Assembly: GCA_031264715.1 (NCBI GenBank)
Contig: JAISDP010000085.1
Span: forward strand, 1-6,541
Length of the DNA stretch: 6,541 nucleotides
Direction: 5' to 3'
DNA from: Bacteroidales bacterium
GTDB lineage: Bacteria > Bacteroidota > Bacteroidia > Bacteroidales > UBA4181
The notes below the pieces were generated by a model. That model did not search any database and was not told the DNA's origin. It worked only from the letters and a program-made list of their open reading frames with translations. Below are positions 1 to 6,278 of this stretch, piece by piece (the stretch's first letter is position 1; each line of letters starts with the position of its first letter). The position numbers and the translations under genes were made by a program.

Positions 1-1310
1 GTGTAAAGGCCAAAAATCCCGGTGAACCGGAGTTTCACCAAGCAGTTCAGGAAGTTGTGGAATCATTGATTCCCCTTGTCGAAGAAAATCCCAAATACAA
101 ACACGCCAGGATACTGGAACGGATGACCGAACCGGAACGTGTGATTATCTTCCGCGTACCCTGGATCAACGATAAAGGCGAACTGGAAATCAACCGCGGC
201 TACCGTATCCAGATGAACAGCGCCATTGGTCCTTACAAAGGCGGGATACGTTTCCACCCCACAGTAAACCTGAGCATTTTGAAGTTCCTTGCCTTCGAGC
301 AGGTATTGAAAAACAGCCTCACCACGCTCCCGATGGGCGGCGGTAAAGGCGGATCGGATTTCGACCCCAAAGGCAAATCGGATAACGAAGTGATGCGTTT
401 CTGCCAGAGCTTCATGACCGAACTGTCGCGCCACATCAATGCCGACCGCGACGTACCGGCAGGCGATATAGGTGTTGGCGGCCGCGAAATCGGCTACCTG
501 TACGGACAGTACAAGCGCATCAAAAACGAATTTACGGGCGTACTTACCGGTAAAGGCCTCGAATGGGGCGGCAGCCTCATCCGTCCCGAAGCAACGGGCT
601 ACGGCGCAGTATACTTTGCCGAAGAAATGCTCAAAACCCGCGGCGAATCCATCAAAGGTAAAACGGTTGCCATATCGGGTTCAGGCAACGTAGCCCAATA
701 TGCTGTAGAAAAATGTATCCAGTTGGGCGCCAAGGTGGTTACCCTGTCCGACTCCAACGGTTCCATCCACGATCCGGCGGGTATAGACCGCGCGAAACTC
801 GACTATGTGATGGAATTGAAGAACGAAAAACGCGGACGCATCAAGGAATATGCCGATAAATACGGTTGCCTGTATATGGACGGCCAACGCCCGTGGAGCG
901 TCAAGTGCGATATTGCCATGCCCAACGCCACCCAGAACGAAGTCGACGCCAACGATGCCAAGACGTTGCTGGCCAATGGCTGCATATGCGTTTCGGAAGG
1001 CGCCAACATGCCTTCGACACCCGAAGCCGTTGAATTATTCCAGAACGCCAAAATACTCTATGCGCCCGGCAAGGCTTCAAATGCAGGCGGCGTAGCTACT
1101 TCAGGCCTCGAAATGACGCAAAACTCCATGCGCCTGCCCTGGAGTCGCGAAGAAGTAGACGAAAGGCTGCACTCGATCATGAAGAATATCCACGCCACTT
1201 GCGTGAAATACGGCACCGATGCGTCGGGATATATCGACTATGTGAAAGGCGCAAATATCGGCGGCTTCGTGAAAGTGGCCAACGCTATGATGGCACAGGG
1301 TTACGTATAA
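1..1310 (+). CDS. gdhA: NADP-type glutamate dehydrogenase, 5'-truncated by window edge
   Basis: Catalyses reductive amination of 2-oxoglutarate with ammonium and NAD(P)H to glutamate, in the cytoplasm, as a homohexamer in this family. The reading frame is open from position 3 and aligns with the GdhA N-terminus upstream of the GTG at 57, so that GTG is internal and the true start lies about ten codons outside the window (435 residues visible; the family is about 445). Numbering from the GTG codon: substrate-binding Lys61 in GPYKGG, Lys85, catalytic Lys97 in PMGGGKGG, catalytic Asp137 in PAGDIGVGGREIG, the nucleotide-binding GSGNVA at 208-213, and the conserved serine in GGVATSGLEMTQN near 349. 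The C-terminus YVKGANIGGFVKVANAMM is typical and the stop is TAA. NADP preference is inferred from family resemblance, not proven. An intrinsic terminator follows, so ddh is probably transcribed separately. Confidence 0.97.
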   Translation, partial: VKAKNPGEPEFHQAVQEVVESLIPLVEENPKYKHARILERMTEPERVIIFRVPWINDKGELEINRGYRIQMNSAIGPYKGGIRFHPTVNLSILKFLAFEQVLKNSLTTLPMGGGKGGSDFDPKGKSDNEVMRFCQSFMTELSRHINADRDVPAGDIGVGGREIGYLYGQYKRIKNEFTGVLTGKGLEWGGSLIRPEATGYGAVYFAEEMLKTRGESIKGKTVAISGSGNVAQYAVEKCIQLGAKVVTLSDSNGSIHDPAGIDRAKLDYVMELKNEKRGRIKEYADKYGCLYMDGQRPWSVKCDIAMPNATQNEVDANDAKTLLANGCICVSEGANMPSTPEAVELFQNAKILYAPGKASNAGGVATSGLEMTQNSMRLPWSREEVDERLHSIMKNIHATCVKYGTDASGYIDYVKGANIGGFVKVANAMMAQGYV

Positions 1311-1339
1311 TTAAGAATTAAAAATTAAAAATTAAGAAT
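1311..1339. repeat. A/T-rich iterated AATTAA(R/A)A tract after gdhA
   Basis: Immediately after the gdhA stop, near-identical 7-8 nt units of the form ATTAAAA / ATTAAGA are iterated. A similar iterated tract (AATTCAT units) lies at 1404-1430, roughly as its reverse complement, on the other side of the terminator. Such tracts are frequent in Bacteroidota intergenic regions; no function is evident. Confidence 0.5.
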
Positions 1340-1346
1340 GCCTCAT

Positions 1347-1382
1347 TGAAGGCTGGAAGATTCTTCCGGCCTTTATTTTTTT
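1347..1382 (+). terminator. Rho-independent terminator of gdhA
   Basis: Arm 1347-1359 (TGAAGGCTGGAAG) pairs with 1363-1375 (CTTCCGGCCTTTA) over 13 positions, including two G-U wobbles, around a 3-nt loop. A T-run follows (1376-1382). The position 37 nt after the gdhA stop fits its transcription end. Confidence 0.85.
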
Positions 1383-1432
1383 GAAGGTGTGCCCGCGCAG
1401 TATAATTCAAAATTCATAATTCATAATTAAAC
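1380..1432 (+). promoter_or_regulatory. Possible ddh promoter and A/T-rich leader
   Basis: TTTG at 1380-1383 and TATAATTC at 1401-1408 loosely resemble the Bacteroidota sigma-ABfr elements (TTTG near -33, TAnnTTTG near -7). The spacer of 17 nt is slightly short and the -7 match is partial. The leader 1404-1432 is almost pure A/T with iterated AATTCAT and has no Shine-Dalgarno sequence, which is normal for the phylum. The terminator upstream makes a separate ddh promoter necessary, but this exact assignment is tentative. Confidence 0.35.
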
Positions 1433-2344
1433 ATGATGACGTCAAAGATCAGAGTAGCCGTCGCAGGATACGGCAATATAGGGCAATATGCGGTTGAAGC
1501 GATCCGCGAATCGCCCGACATGGAACTTGCAGGAGTTGTACGCCGCAAAAGTTCGGTAAACAGGGTTACCGCCGAGTTAGCGGGCATACCCACCGTAAGC
1601 GATGTGAAGGAACTGGGAAAAGTAGATGTAGCCCTGTTGTGCGGCCCCACCCGCAGCATCCCCGAAACGGCGGAACAGTACCTCGCGCTGGGGATCAATA
1701 CGGTCGACAGCTTCGACATACACGGCGATGCCCTGTGGAATCTCCGTCAGCAACTGGATAAGGCCGGTAAGAAGCACAACACGGTATCCATCGTGTCGGC
1801 AGGCTGGGACCCGGGCAGCGACTCGGTAGTGCGCACCTTGATGGAAGCCATGGCTCCCAAGGGAATTACCTATACCAACTTCGGGCCGGGCATGAGCATG
1901 GGACATACGGTAGCCGTGAAGTCGAAAACGGGCGTCAAGAACGCTCTTTCGATGACCATTCCTACCGGTACAGGCGTACATCGCCGGATGGTATACGTGG
2001 AACTGGAACCCGGCGCTGACTTTGCCGATGTGGAACAAGCCGTCAAAACCGATGCCTATTTCGCCAAGGACCACACCGTAGTGATGCAGGTGGATAGCGT
2101 GAATGCTCTGCTCGACATGGGACATGGCGTGCTCATGGAACGCAAGGGCGTTTCGGGCGTTACCCAGAACCAGTTGTTCGAGTTCCGCATGAAGATCAAT
2201 AACCCGGCGCTTACGGCACAAATCATGACGGCGTGCGGACGCGCTACCATGCGCCAGCAACCGGGAGCATATACCATGCCCGAAGTGCCGGTAATGGACT
2301 TACTTCCGGGCGATCGCGAAGCATTAGTAAAAAAATTGGTATAA
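1433..2344 (+). CDS. ddh: meso-diaminopimelate D-dehydrogenase
   Basis: Reduces and aminates L-2-amino-6-oxopimelate (from tetrahydrodipicolinate) with NADPH and ammonium, giving meso-diaminopimelate in one step for lysine and peptidoglycan synthesis, and so bypasses the succinylase, acetylase and aminotransferase branches. The 303 residues match the length of Bacteroidota Ddh. The N-terminal Rossmann fold carries GYGNIG (12-17), and Arg37-Arg38 after the second strand suits the NADPH 2'-phosphate. The family signatures CGPTRS (70-75), SAGWDPGSDS (122-131) and NFGPGMSMGHT (149-159) are present, as are Arg184/Arg185 and Asn257 in the substrate domain. The start is an ATG-ATG pair (1433 or 1436), and which is used cannot be decided. 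The gene has the moderate G+C of gdhA, unlike the A/T-rich operon facing it. It converges with that operon across a repeat block and has no convincing terminator of its own. Confidence 0.95.
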   Translation: MMTSKIRVAVAGYGNIGQYAVEAIRESPDMELAGVVRRKSSVNRVTAELAGIPTVSDVKELGKVDVALLCGPTRSIPETAEQYLALGINTVDSFDIHGDALWNLRQQLDKAGKKHNTVSIVSAGWDPGSDSVVRTLMEAMAPKGITYTNFGPGMSMGHTVAVKSKTGVKNALSMTIPTGTGVHRRMVYVELEPGADFADVEQAVKTDAYFAKDHTVVMQVDSVNALLDMGHGVLMERKGVSGVTQNQLFEFRMKINNPALTAQIMTACGRATMRQQPGAYTMPEVPVMDLLPGDREALVKKLV

Positions 2345-2350
2345 AACAAT

Positions 2351-2411
2351 GACCTGTCAGGGTCAAAAAGCGGTTTCAACCCTGTCGGCAGTTTCACAGC
2401 CTGTCAAGTCG
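2351..2411. repeat. Left CCTGTCAGG-family repeat cluster
   Basis: Begins 6 bp after the ddh stop. GACCTGTCAGGGTCAAAA at 2351-2368 is repeated exactly, in the same orientation, at 6228-6245. Further relatives follow: ACCCTGTCGGCAG (2379-2391), like ACCCTGTCAGTAG at 6141-6153, and GCCTGTCAAGTCG (2399-2411), like GCCTGACAGGTCG at 6184-6196. CAGGGT (2358-2363) can pair with ACCCTG (2379-2384) as a 6-bp stem without a T-run. Confidence 0.75.
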
Positions 2412-2414
2412 TTT

Positions 2415-2466
2415 TACGTAAGCTTACGTATACAACAGGCTACGTAGCTCGACGCCGGCAGGCGTC
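2415..2466. repeat. Run of three palindromes
   Basis: Three perfect inverted repeats lie within 52 bp: a 16-bp palindrome TACGTAAGCTTACGTA (2415-2430), a 10-bp palindrome GCTACGTAGC (2439-2448), and a GACGCC/GGCGTC hairpin with GGCA loop (2451-2466). Function unknown; probably part of a REP-like intergenic mosaic. Confidence 0.6.
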
Positions 2467-2473
2467 TAATTTG

Positions 2474-2647
2474 GATAACCCCGCAGGCGCAGCTCGGGGT
2501 AGAGGCCGACACCCTCCCCCATCCGAACTGCGGAGCAGTTCAACCCGCTGTGGGCCGCTGTGGGGTTGCGGAAGAGAGTGGTCCGCCGTACCCCCGGGCT
2601 GTGCATCGCTTGCCCGAGGTTATCAACATCAGATGCCTTCCGGCATC
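2474..2647. repeat. G/C-rich nested hairpin array (REP/BIME-like)
   Basis: Outer arms GATAACCCCG (2474-2483) and CGAGGTTATC (2615-2624) are inverted copies with one wobble. Inside them lie CCCCG/CGGGG (2479-2483 with 2495-2499), GAACTGC-GGA-GCAGTTC (2525-2541), and CAACCC/GGGTTG (2541-2546 with 2563-2568). A GATGCC-TTCC-GGCATC hairpin follows (2632-2647). GCTGTGGG occurs twice (2547-2565). Together with its flanks this accounts for the gene-free stretch 2345-2721; the remaining 2648-2721 shows nothing recognisable. The arrangement resembles paired inverted REP elements. A structured RNA cannot be excluded. Confidence 0.55.
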
Positions 2648-2721
2648 AAATACACAAGACCATCCTGCGCGAACCATGCTATGATTGCTCATCCGAATTA
2701 CGAATTGACGTAGCCGCTCGG

Positions 2722-2868
2722 TCAGTTACAAGGATGGGCATTACAACCATAGTTACCACATTCATTGCATGAAAAACCCTCGCCACAACCTCCGCTTGAA
2801 TAATCGTTGTCATCATTATCCTGATAATCATTATCAAAATCGTCTTCAAAAAAATCCTGTTCTTCCAT
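2722..2868 (-). CDS. 48-residue acidic, cysteine-rich micro-protein
   Basis: Starts with ATG at 2868, 4 nt after the stop of the 607-residue gene, and ends with TGA at 2722-2724. It is the third gene of the helicase operon. Residues 1-23 are extremely acidic (12 Asp/Glu, with Phe and Tyr), followed by a Ser-Ser-Gly-Gly linker. The tail holds five Cys and one His in the pattern CX5CX2CX4CX2HXC (Cys28, 34, 37, 42, 47; His45). There is no Lys or Arg anywhere. The tail could bind one zinc or form disulfides; the acidic head could mimic nucleic acid or bind a basic partner. Both ideas are inference. It has no signal peptide or membrane segment. I do not recognise a family. The A/T-rich composition, tight spacing and non-random residue layout argue that it is real. 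Alternatives are a RiPP-like precursor (no modifying enzyme is seen) or a chance ORF. Confidence 0.65.
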   Translation of the reverse strand: MEEQDFFEDDFDNDYQDNDDNDYSSGGCGEGFSCNECGNYGCNAHPCN

Positions 2869-2872
2869 ATTT

Positions 2873-4696
2873 TTATTTTAAATAATTGCTAAACAAATGG
2901 TCATCTATATATTGAAATAATTCTGAATTGTTGCTGTCAAAAATAACGCCTGTAAATGTTTTCGGCATATTTGCAAAACCGACATAAGCGCCATAAAGCA
3001 TAAATGCAATCTGCCTGTTTGGAATGTTTCTCGTAACGAGCATTTTATTGATCTGTTCGTGTCCGCCAAGTTTCATAAGAAAAACTATCAGATTGGCTAA
3101 AACCTGATTTTCCGGGAATTTAAAATTGTCGTTTTTGCCTGTTCTATATAAATAATAATCTCTCAAAGTTTGTTTATCTGCACTTTCCGGTAAATGTTCG
3201 CCAATTTTTATTATAATTTCCAAAATGTTTTGTTCTGAAAAATTACCAAGTCGTCCCTGAGGCTGCGACAGTATTGAATTGGCGGAAACCGTCAATAAAT
3301 TCAACTCCGTTTCCGTTAAGATTTCTGTTAAGGTTTTTGGGAAATGAATAAAAAGGTTCGTGTAATCTTTGCTGCGATTGAAGTAATATTCGGCTAATTT
3401 TGTAATGTCTATTTCAAACGAAATATCGGGAAAGTCATTTGATTTGTTGTTCTTTGATAAAAAGAAACTTGTTGTTGTTTTTGTGATTTCGTACAAATAC
3501 TCGGATATTCTACTAAATTGTTCTGTTATTGAACTGTCATATTGCGTAAATCCAAATAGAAAATTGCGTACTTTTTCTTCTTGCATTTTAACTTCTTTTT
3601 TCAGTTCTTGATATTCAATATTTTTCTCAAAATCAGCAAGTAACTGTATCAATTCCTGTTTTCGATTATACTCGTATGAGCCTTTTTTATAATATTCTCG
3701 TGTCTTTCCTTTTACCTTTCCGCTATTTACCTCCTCTTGTTTTATTTGTTTCAACTCTTCTTTAAGAGGTGTTATACCATGCCTGCACTCAAATCCATAA
3801 AGTTCGTGTCTGGCTTTTTTGAGATTTTCCTGTTCGGTTTCATAAGCTCTTTTGTATTCGGGGGTTTTTTGTTTTGATAAATCGGAGCATCGCATTTTGT
3901 TCAGCCTGTCAATTTCCTCCAATCTCAAAAGTAATGTATCTAAAACATCTGACTGCTTTCCAAAATTATCAAAGTATGATTTTTTACTGTCGTCTATCTG
4001 TTTACAAATATTATTGAGCCAAGATCCCGAGTATTCTTCTGATAAAACAATATCCGTATGAATACTGCCAACCGTATTTTTAAATTTGGATAAATCGGAA
4101 ACAAGTCCCTGTTCTTTTTCTCCTAATGTTCCGATTACTCCAATTAAATAGCCATATATCAAGCCTTTGATTTGATTAAAAGCCTTATCGAAAAATGGTT
4201 GCTCTTCGTTTTTATATAAACTGTATTGGACAAATGCTTTCTGTCGTTTTTTGCTGATAGTTCCATCAACATCAAAATCTGATTTATATTTCTTTACAGT
4301 TTTTACCTCCAATAACATAGATGTATTGTTCAAAAATTCATTCAATTCCTCTGGCGAACTGAAATAAACTTTAAATAAGCCATTTTTCAGGTAGATTGTT
4401 TTGGGATATTTATAGCTTTTTAATTTGATTTTCTTCTCTGGGTTTTCTGTCAAACATAGAGTATCTAGTAAATCCGGCGAAAGTTTTAACAGAATATCAC
4501 TTTGAACAGCATTGTCAAATAAAATCAATTTATATTTATCTTCGGTTTCTTCTTGATTGCGATTAACAGGATTTCCAAAGTCGCGTTCTTTGTAAAAAGA
4601 AATCGGCGAAATGCTCTCGGTGGTGAACAATTCGTTCAAATTCCACAGGTTTATCGGTATCCAAAAACTATTTCCTGTCCTTTTTTTCTTCGCCAT
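2873..4696 (-). CDS. Uncharacterised 607-residue protein, helicase partner
   Basis: I do not recognise the family. The ATG at 4696 lies 4 nt after the helicase stop (4701-4703) and the TAA lies 4 nt before the micro-ORF, so the three genes look co-transcribed. Residues 1-10 are basic. Residues 17-42 carry a distinctive block beginning LWNLNELFTTESISPISFY and ending in a Lys-Glu-Arg-Asp-Phe-Gly run, which has the look of a conserved family signature. Residues about 250-380 are highly charged and probably helical or coiled-coil (many Lys, Glu, Gln; for example LKEELKQIKQEE). The C-terminal part (430-600) is more globular, with QIAFMLYGAYVGFANMPKTF at 562-581 as a second likely conserved block. 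No Walker, nuclease, protease or Toll/interleukin receptor motif, no signal peptide and no convincing membrane helix is visible. The likely role is partner or effector of the helicase. The DNA is far more A/T-rich than gdhA/ddh. Confidence 0.9.
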   Translation of the reverse strand: MAKKKRTGNSFWIPINLWNLNELFTTESISPISFYKERDFGNPVNRNQEETEDKYKLILFDNAVQSDILLKLSPDLLDTLCLTENPEKKIKLKSYKYPKTIYLKNGLFKVYFSSPEELNEFLNNTSMLLEVKTVKKYKSDFDVDGTISKKRQKAFVQYSLYKNEEQPFFDKAFNQIKGLIYGYLIGVIGTLGEKEQGLVSDLSKFKNTVGSIHTDIVLSEEYSGSWLNNICKQIDDSKKSYFDNFGKQSDVLDTLLLRLEEIDRLNKMRCSDLSKQKTPEYKRAYETEQENLKKARHELYGFECRHGITPLKEELKQIKQEEVNSGKVKGKTREYYKKGSYEYNRKQELIQLLADFEKNIEYQELKKEVKMQEEKVRNFLFGFTQYDSSITEQFSRISEYLYEITKTTTSFFLSKNNKSNDFPDISFEIDITKLAEYYFNRSKDYTNLFIHFPKTLTEILTETELNLLTVSANSILSQPQGRLGNFSEQNILEIIIKIGEHLPESADKQTLRDYYLYRTGKNDNFKFPENQVLANLIVFLMKLGGHEQINKMLVTRNIPNRQIAFMLYGAYVGFANMPKTFTGVIFDSNNSELFQYIDDHLFSNYLK

Positions 4697-4700
4697 ATTA

Positions 4701-6089
4701 TTAGGAAATTATATCGTCTCGATTAACATCTTTCAATAAACTTGTGAGTTTACGAGAATAGGTAATGAAAACCCTGCTGCTCGCCCTCGTTACTGCAACA
4801 TAAAACGGATTTCTTTCCAACCTGCTGTCTTCGTCGGCAAACGGAATAAAAACATTGTCAAATTCAGTTCCTTTGGCGCTGTGATATGTAAGAATACATG
4901 GTAAATCTTGGTTTGTAAAATCTAAAGTATCAACACTTTTAAACACAGGATAAATACCTGCATTTCTGTTTTCAGGCAAATCAACTGTATAACGAACTTG
5001 CGTTCCAATTCCTCTATCAGAAAATGATTTATGGACTTTTTCAATAATATCGTTGTTTGGGAGCAAAATAGCCACATCGTCCAATCCTTCTGTTTGTATT
5101 CTGTCGAAAATATATTGCAATTCTTCATTTTCCGAATTACATTTTTTGATTATCGGTTTTGGGAATGACGGATAATCACTGTTTCCATTGTTCTTCATAT
5201 TGTTTGTCAATAAGTCAAGATGTGGATTTGGAATAGTTTGAGCAACTTTTGCAACTGTCTTTGGTATCCTGTAATTGTAGTTCAAAGTAAGTAATGGATA
5301 CTTGAAAACTTCTATGATCTTATCAATGTTTGTTCCGCGTTGCCTGTAAAGTTGCTGATTTGTATCTCCAAAAATTGTTATTGCTTTGTTTGCCTGAGAG
5401 ATAAAGCTTTGCTGATAATCTACTATCGAAAAATCTTGTCCCTCGTCAATAATCAGATAGTTCACTTTTTCTTTTTCTTTGAATAAAAGACCACTTGGAA
5501 TCAATACAAATCTTTCATCGGCAGGATCGAATTGAAAATCCAATAACTGAATTTGTTTAAACCAGCGATGACGGCGGTAAAATGTGTAATAAAATTTGTC
5601 ATCAACCCAATCGTCAAAATCAATGGAAACTTCCAGGGGATTTTCGACGGGTTGAACAGGATAATCTAAAAACAGACGGGACTGGATAATGCTATCATAC
5701 TCAACACCTCTCGAAACAAAAAATTGTATTTTTTCTCCTGTTTTGAGAATTAACAGACTTTCGTTCAGGCCATAATTATTATTACCTTTCAAACAAAAAA
5801 CATCGCCCGAAATGTCCATCCCTCTGTTGATCCACGACCATTCGTGTACAACACGGTCTTTGTCAAGTCCTAATTCGCTCAAACCATAGCGTATCATTTT
5901 TTTTAACGCTACTGTGTAAACTACAATAACAAAACTGTTATCTCCCGCTTGCCTGGCACGATAAATCGCCATATTCGTTTTACCGCTTCCCGCCGCGCCT
6001 TTTACTACCAAATTTTGATTGACAGGAACTTTCAGTACCTCTTGTTGCGAGGTGTCCGGATTTGTAATAAACCAATTATCTAATCTCAT
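4701..6089 (-). CDS. Compact superfamily 1 (UvrD/Rep-type) helicase
   Basis: Predicted ATP-dependent nucleic-acid translocase or helicase, 462 residues, cytoplasmic. The SF1 motifs appear in order: a Q-motif-like TSQQEVL (13-19), Walker A GAAGSGKT (31-38), motif Ia around VIVVYT (54-59), Walker B LIIDEGQD (212-219), motif III ITIFGDTNQQLY (237-248), motif IV LNYNYR (269-274), motif V TYHSAKGTEFDNVFIP (401-416) and motif VI YVAVTRASSRVFITYS (430-445). All key ATPase residues are present. It is much shorter than UvrD, Rep or PcrA (about 650-720), lacking a large 2B domain, and ends 17 residues after motif VI with no appended nuclease. It is therefore not a housekeeping repair helicase and resembles the small accessory helicases found in mobile or defence loci. 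It is the first gene of the operon; the ATG at 6089 is preceded by an A/T-rich leader without a Shine-Dalgarno sequence. 3'-5' polarity is the family expectation only. Confidence 0.93.
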   Translation of the reverse strand: MRLDNWFITNPDTSQQEVLKVPVNQNLVVKGAAGSGKTNMAIYRARQAGDNSFVIVVYTVALKKMIRYGLSELGLDKDRVVHEWSWINRGMDISGDVFCLKGNNNYGLNESLLILKTGEKIQFFVSRGVEYDSIIQSRLFLDYPVQPVENPLEVSIDFDDWVDDKFYYTFYRRHRWFKQIQLLDFQFDPADERFVLIPSGLLFKEKEKVNYLIIDEGQDFSIVDYQQSFISQANKAITIFGDTNQQLYRQRGTNIDKIIEVFKYPLLTLNYNYRIPKTVAKVAQTIPNPHLDLLTNNMKNNGNSDYPSFPKPIIKKCNSENEELQYIFDRIQTEGLDDVAILLPNNDIIEKVHKSFSDRGIGTQVRYTVDLPENRNAGIYPVFKSVDTLDFTNQDLPCILTYHSAKGTEFDNVFIPFADEDSRLERNPFYVAVTRASSRVFITYSRKLTSLLKDVNRDDIIS

Positions 6090-6139
6090 GTTTGAATCTT
6101 ATTAAAAGTTTATATTCTATGATTATTCTTATTCTTATT
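6090..6139 (-). promoter_or_regulatory. A/T-rich leader, probable promoter region of helicase operon
   Basis: This is the only non-repeat sequence between the helicase start and the repeat block. On the minus strand it contains TATAAACTTTT (6114-6104), a weak relative of the Bacteroidota -7 element, and a short AATAAG iteration (around 6123-6139). No clear -33 TTTG was found. The promoter assignment rests mostly on position. Confidence 0.3.
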
Positions 6140-6245
6140 GACCCTGTCAGTAGAGACGCGATGCATCGCGTCTCTACAACGCAGCCTGACAGGTCGGCAC
6201 GTTGCACCGATGTTGGGAGCAGCGCCCGACCTGTCAGGGTCAAAA
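6140..6245. repeat. Right CCTGTCAGG-family repeat cluster with nested inverted repeats
   Basis: Contains GACCCTGTCAG (6140-6150), the 28-bp palindrome described separately, and a perfect 13-bp inverted repeat CCTGACAGGTCGG (6185-6197) with CCGACCTGTCAGG (6226-6238) around a 28-nt loop. It ends with GACCTGTCAGGGTCAAAA (6228-6245), the exact direct repeat of 2351-2368. GACCCTGTCAG can also pair with CTGACAGGTC (6186-6195) with one bulge, enclosing the palindrome. Confidence 0.75.
6150..6177. repeat. Perfect 28-bp palindrome
   Basis: GTAGAGACGCGATG followed by its exact reverse complement, with no spacer. Sequences with the GTAGAGACGC...GCGTCTCTAC arms are, from memory, dispersed intergenic palindromes in cyanobacteria and Bacteroidota, so this is probably one copy of a REP-like family rather than a local operator. 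Confidence 0.8.
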
Positions 6246-6278
6246 CCGCAAATACTCCTGCCATACATTTCGTATGCG

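Noticed and set aside
57..59. GTG at 57 as the gdhA start codon
   Set aside because: The frame is open upstream to the window edge and the upstream residues (ending EFHQAVQEVV) match the usual GdhA N-terminal region, so the gene starts outside the window.
1577..2260. 227-codon antisense ORF over ddh
   Set aside because: It lies entirely opposite a well-identified gene, is His/Arg-rich in the manner of a shadow frame, and has no recognisable domain.
2358..2384. CAGGGT/ACCCTG stem as the ddh terminator
   Set aside because: Only a 6-bp stem with a 15-nt loop and no T-run; it is better explained as part of the CCTGTCAGG repeat cluster.
2471..2772. Two plus-strand ORFs (2471-2713 and 2560-2772) in the hairpin region
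   Set aside because: They are built from palindromic repeats, with Pro/Arg/Ser-rich low-quality sequence and mutual overlap; the longer one also runs over the 3' end of the better-supported micro-ORF on the other strand.
2722..6245. Insertion sequence or integrative element with its own recombinase
   Set aside because: No transposase, integrase or resolvase is encoded between the flanking repeats; the helicase motifs are SF1 and not those of a transposition ATPase.
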